Source: Pseudomonadota bacterium (GTDB lineage Bacteria; Pseudomonadota; Gammaproteobacteria; Steroidobacterales; Steroidobacteraceae). Taken from it: 8,147 nucleotides of DNA. The stretch is taken from NCBI GenBank assembly GCA_003242275.1, contig QGUX01000161.1, forward strand, positions 1-8,147, in the 5' to 3' direction. This document shows positions 6,564 through 8,147 of the stretch, piece after piece. The first letter of the stretch is position 1. Each line of letters starts with the position of its first letter. The notes under the pieces are model-generated. The model worked only from the letters and a program-made list of their open reading frames with translations. It did not search any database and was not told the origin of the DNA. Made by a program: the position numbers and the translations under genes.

Positions 6564-8147
6564 ATGACGATGCGTCCGAACCGCCCGCTCGACCTCGCCG
6601 TCGTAGGCAATTGCGAGGTCGCCGCACTGATCGATGCCTGCGGGACGATCGTGTGGATGTGTGCGCCCCACCCCGATGGCGATCCCGTGTTCAATGCGCT
6701 GCTCAGGCCCGAGCTCGGCGCCTCACAGCGTGGCGTGTTCGCGGTGGAGCTGGCCGGGCTCACCGCCACCGAGCAGCATTACGTCCACAACACCGCCATC
6801 GTCGAGACGTTGCTGCATTCCAGCGACGGCAGCACCGTGCGCATCACCGACTTCTGCCCGCGCTACGAGGCCCGCGGCCGCATCTCGCGGCCGTCGGCGC
6901 TGGTGCGCACCATCGAGCCCGTATCCGGCCGGCCGAAGATCCGCCTGCGCATCACGCCCGAGAAGGACTATGGCGCCGGACCCGGCTTCGTCGGCGCCGC
7001 CAGCCACCACATCTCCTACGAGGCGCGCGACACGCGCTACCGGCTGACCACCGACGCTTCGCTGCGGCAGATCTGCGAGAACACGCAGACCATGCTCGAC
7101 GCGCCGCTGCACTTCGTGTTCGGGCCGGACCAGCAACTGGAGGAGTCCCCGCAGTCGATCGCCGTGCGCTGGCTGGAGGAAACCCGCCATTACTGGCAGG
7201 TGTGGACGCGGGGCCTGGCCATTCCCTACGAATGGCAGGACGAGGTCATCCGCGCGGCGATCACCCTGAAGCTGTGCACCTTCGAGGACTCCGGCGCGGT
7301 GCTGGCGGCGCTGACCACCTCCATCCCCGAGTTCGCCAACAGTGGACGCAACTGGGACTACCGCTTCTGCTGGCTGCGCGATGCCTACTTCGTGGTGCAG
7401 ACGCTGAACCGCCTGGGCGCCACGCGCACCATGGAGGACTACCTGCACTACATCGACCGGGTGGTGGGCACGACCGACGATTCCCTGCTGCAGCCCGTGT
7501 ACCGCATCGCCGGCGATGCCGCGCTGGAGGAGCACATCGTCGATACGCTGGAGGGATTCCTCGGCATGGGGCCGGTGCGCGTGGGCAACGAGGCCGCGCA
7601 GCAGGTCCAGCACGATGTGTACGGCGCGGTGATCCTGGCGCTGGCGCAGCTGTTCTTCGATCGGCGGCTGGTCACGCCCGGCGACGAGAACCTGTTCCGG
7701 GAACTGGAGCGGATCGGCAAGCGCGCCCTGAAGACCTTCGACCAGCCCGATTCCGGGCCGTGGGAGTTCCGTGGCAGCGCCCGCGCGCACACCTACTCGG
7801 CGGTGATGTCCTGGGCCGGTTGCGACCGGCTGGCGCGCATCGCCGCGCGCATCGGACTGCACTCCGAGTCGGCGACGTGGCGGCAGCATGCCGACGGCAT
7901 GAAGGAGTCCATCCTCGCGCGCGCATGGAATCCCCGCCGGCGCGCGCTGGTGGCGGCGCTGGACGGCACCGATGACCTGGACGCCTCGCTGCTGCTGCTG
8001 CCGGACCTGGGCCTGATCGACGGACATGACCCGCGCTTCGTCGCTACCGTCGAGGCCATCGGCCGTGGGCGGCGCGAGGAAGAGCGGGTGTTCCGCTCCC
8101 GACACGGGGACGACTTCGCCCGGCCGCGGGGGGCGTACACGGGGTGG
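6564..8147 (+). CDS. GH15 family glucoamylase/trehalase-like enzyme (3' truncated)
   Basis: A cytoplasmic (no signal peptide) glycoside hydrolase of family 15; bacterial members of this form hydrolyse alpha-glucosides, including trehalose, maltose-type or dextran-type substrates. 528 codons are visible with no stop; members are about 600 residues, so roughly 70-80 are missing. The N-terminal beta-rich domain is marked by VVGNCEVAALIDACGTIVW (13-31) and the DGDPVFNALL stretch at 38-47. The (alpha/alpha)6 catalytic domain starts at GRNWDYRFCWLRDAYF (261-276). VGNEAAQQVQHDVYG (340-354) and DSGPWEFRG (396-404) follow, with E401 in the position of the general acid, then TYSAVMSWAGCDRLARI. The second catalytic carboxylate, the general base, lies beyond the window end. 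In Xanthomonadaceae such genes often sit beside otsA/otsB trehalose genes, so a trehalose role is plausible but not shown. The last 30 or so codons depart from family expectation (FRSRHGDDFARPRGAYTGW instead of something like FRYRHADDFGRP..AFT) and may hold base errors. Confidence 0.92.
   Translation, partial: MTMRPNRPLDLAVVGNCEVAALIDACGTIVWMCAPHPDGDPVFNALLRPELGASQRGVFAVELAGLTATEQHYVHNTAIVETLLHSSDGSTVRITDFCPRYEARGRISRPSALVRTIEPVSGRPKIRLRITPEKDYGAGPGFVGAASHHISYEARDTRYRLTTDASLRQICENTQTMLDAPLHFVFGPDQQLEESPQSIAVRWLEETRHYWQVWTRGLAIPYEWQDEVIRAAITLKLCTFEDSGAVLAALTTSIPEFANSGRNWDYRFCWLRDAYFVVQTLNRLGATRTMEDYLHYIDRVVGTTDDSLLQPVYRIAGDAALEEHIVDTLEGFLGMGPVRVGNEAAQQVQHDVYGAVILALAQLFFDRRLVTPGDENLFRELERIGKRALKTFDQPDSGPWEFRGSARAHTYSAVMSWAGCDRLARIAARIGLHSESATWRQHADGMKESILARAWNPRRRALVAALDGTDDLDASLLLLPDLGLIDGHDPRFVATVEAIGRGRREEERVFRSRHGDDFARPRGAYTGW

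Noticed and set aside
4019..6769. A second long - strand open frame (about 916 codons) opposite aguA.
   Set aside because: Same cause: it mirrors the aguA codons, has no recognisable domain, and runs across gene ends and gaps.

Overview
The DNA is very GC-rich, with G or C at almost every third codon position, and the genes are tightly packed on the + strand. Gene content and order (xylulokinase, xylose isomerase, secreted GH67 alpha-glucuronidase, then a GH15 enzyme) resemble xylan-utilisation loci of Xanthomonadaceae and related Lysobacterales such as Xanthomonas, Pseudoxanthomonas, Luteimonas or Stenotrophomonas-like bacteria. That assignment is inference from gene order, base composition and protein style; there is no rRNA or other marker gene here.

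Layout. 1-654: C-terminal part of a DHA2-type (14-helix) major facilitator exporter, cut by the window start. 655-731: short gap with a GC hairpin (687-717). 732-1286: DUF924-family protein of unknown biochemical role. 1296-2798: xylB, xylulokinase, with its Shine-Dalgarno overlapping the DUF924 stop. 2847-4178: xylA, xylose isomerase, with all metal and catalytic residues. 4179-4228: gap with a nested GC hairpin and a strong ribosome binding site. 4229-6442: aguA, GH67 alpha-glucuronidase with an N-terminal signal peptide and the three catalytic carboxylates. 6443-6563: gap with a terminator-like inverted repeat, a possible extended -10 promoter and a 12-bp palindrome. 6564-8147: GH15 glucoamylase/trehalase-like enzyme, open at the window end and lacking its C-terminal part.

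How it works together. The GH67 enzyme, exported from the cytoplasm, would remove (4-O-methyl)glucuronic acid from the end of xylo-oligosaccharides. Other enzymes, not in this window, would release xylose. XylA converts D-xylose to D-xylulose and XylB phosphorylates it to xylulose 5-phosphate for the pentose phosphate pathway. DUF924, xylB, xylA and aguA all point the same way with gaps of 9, 48 and 50 nt and are probably one transcription unit. The MFS exporter and the GH15 enzyme look like flanking, functionally separate genes. No xylose importer, TonB-dependent receptor, endoxylanase or regulator is present.

I see no CRISPR array, mobile element, tRNA or rRNA, and no clearly undescribed system. 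The less explained points are the DUF924 gene tied to xylB, the structured gaps between genes, and an anomalous stretch at the very end of the window that looks like sequence error.
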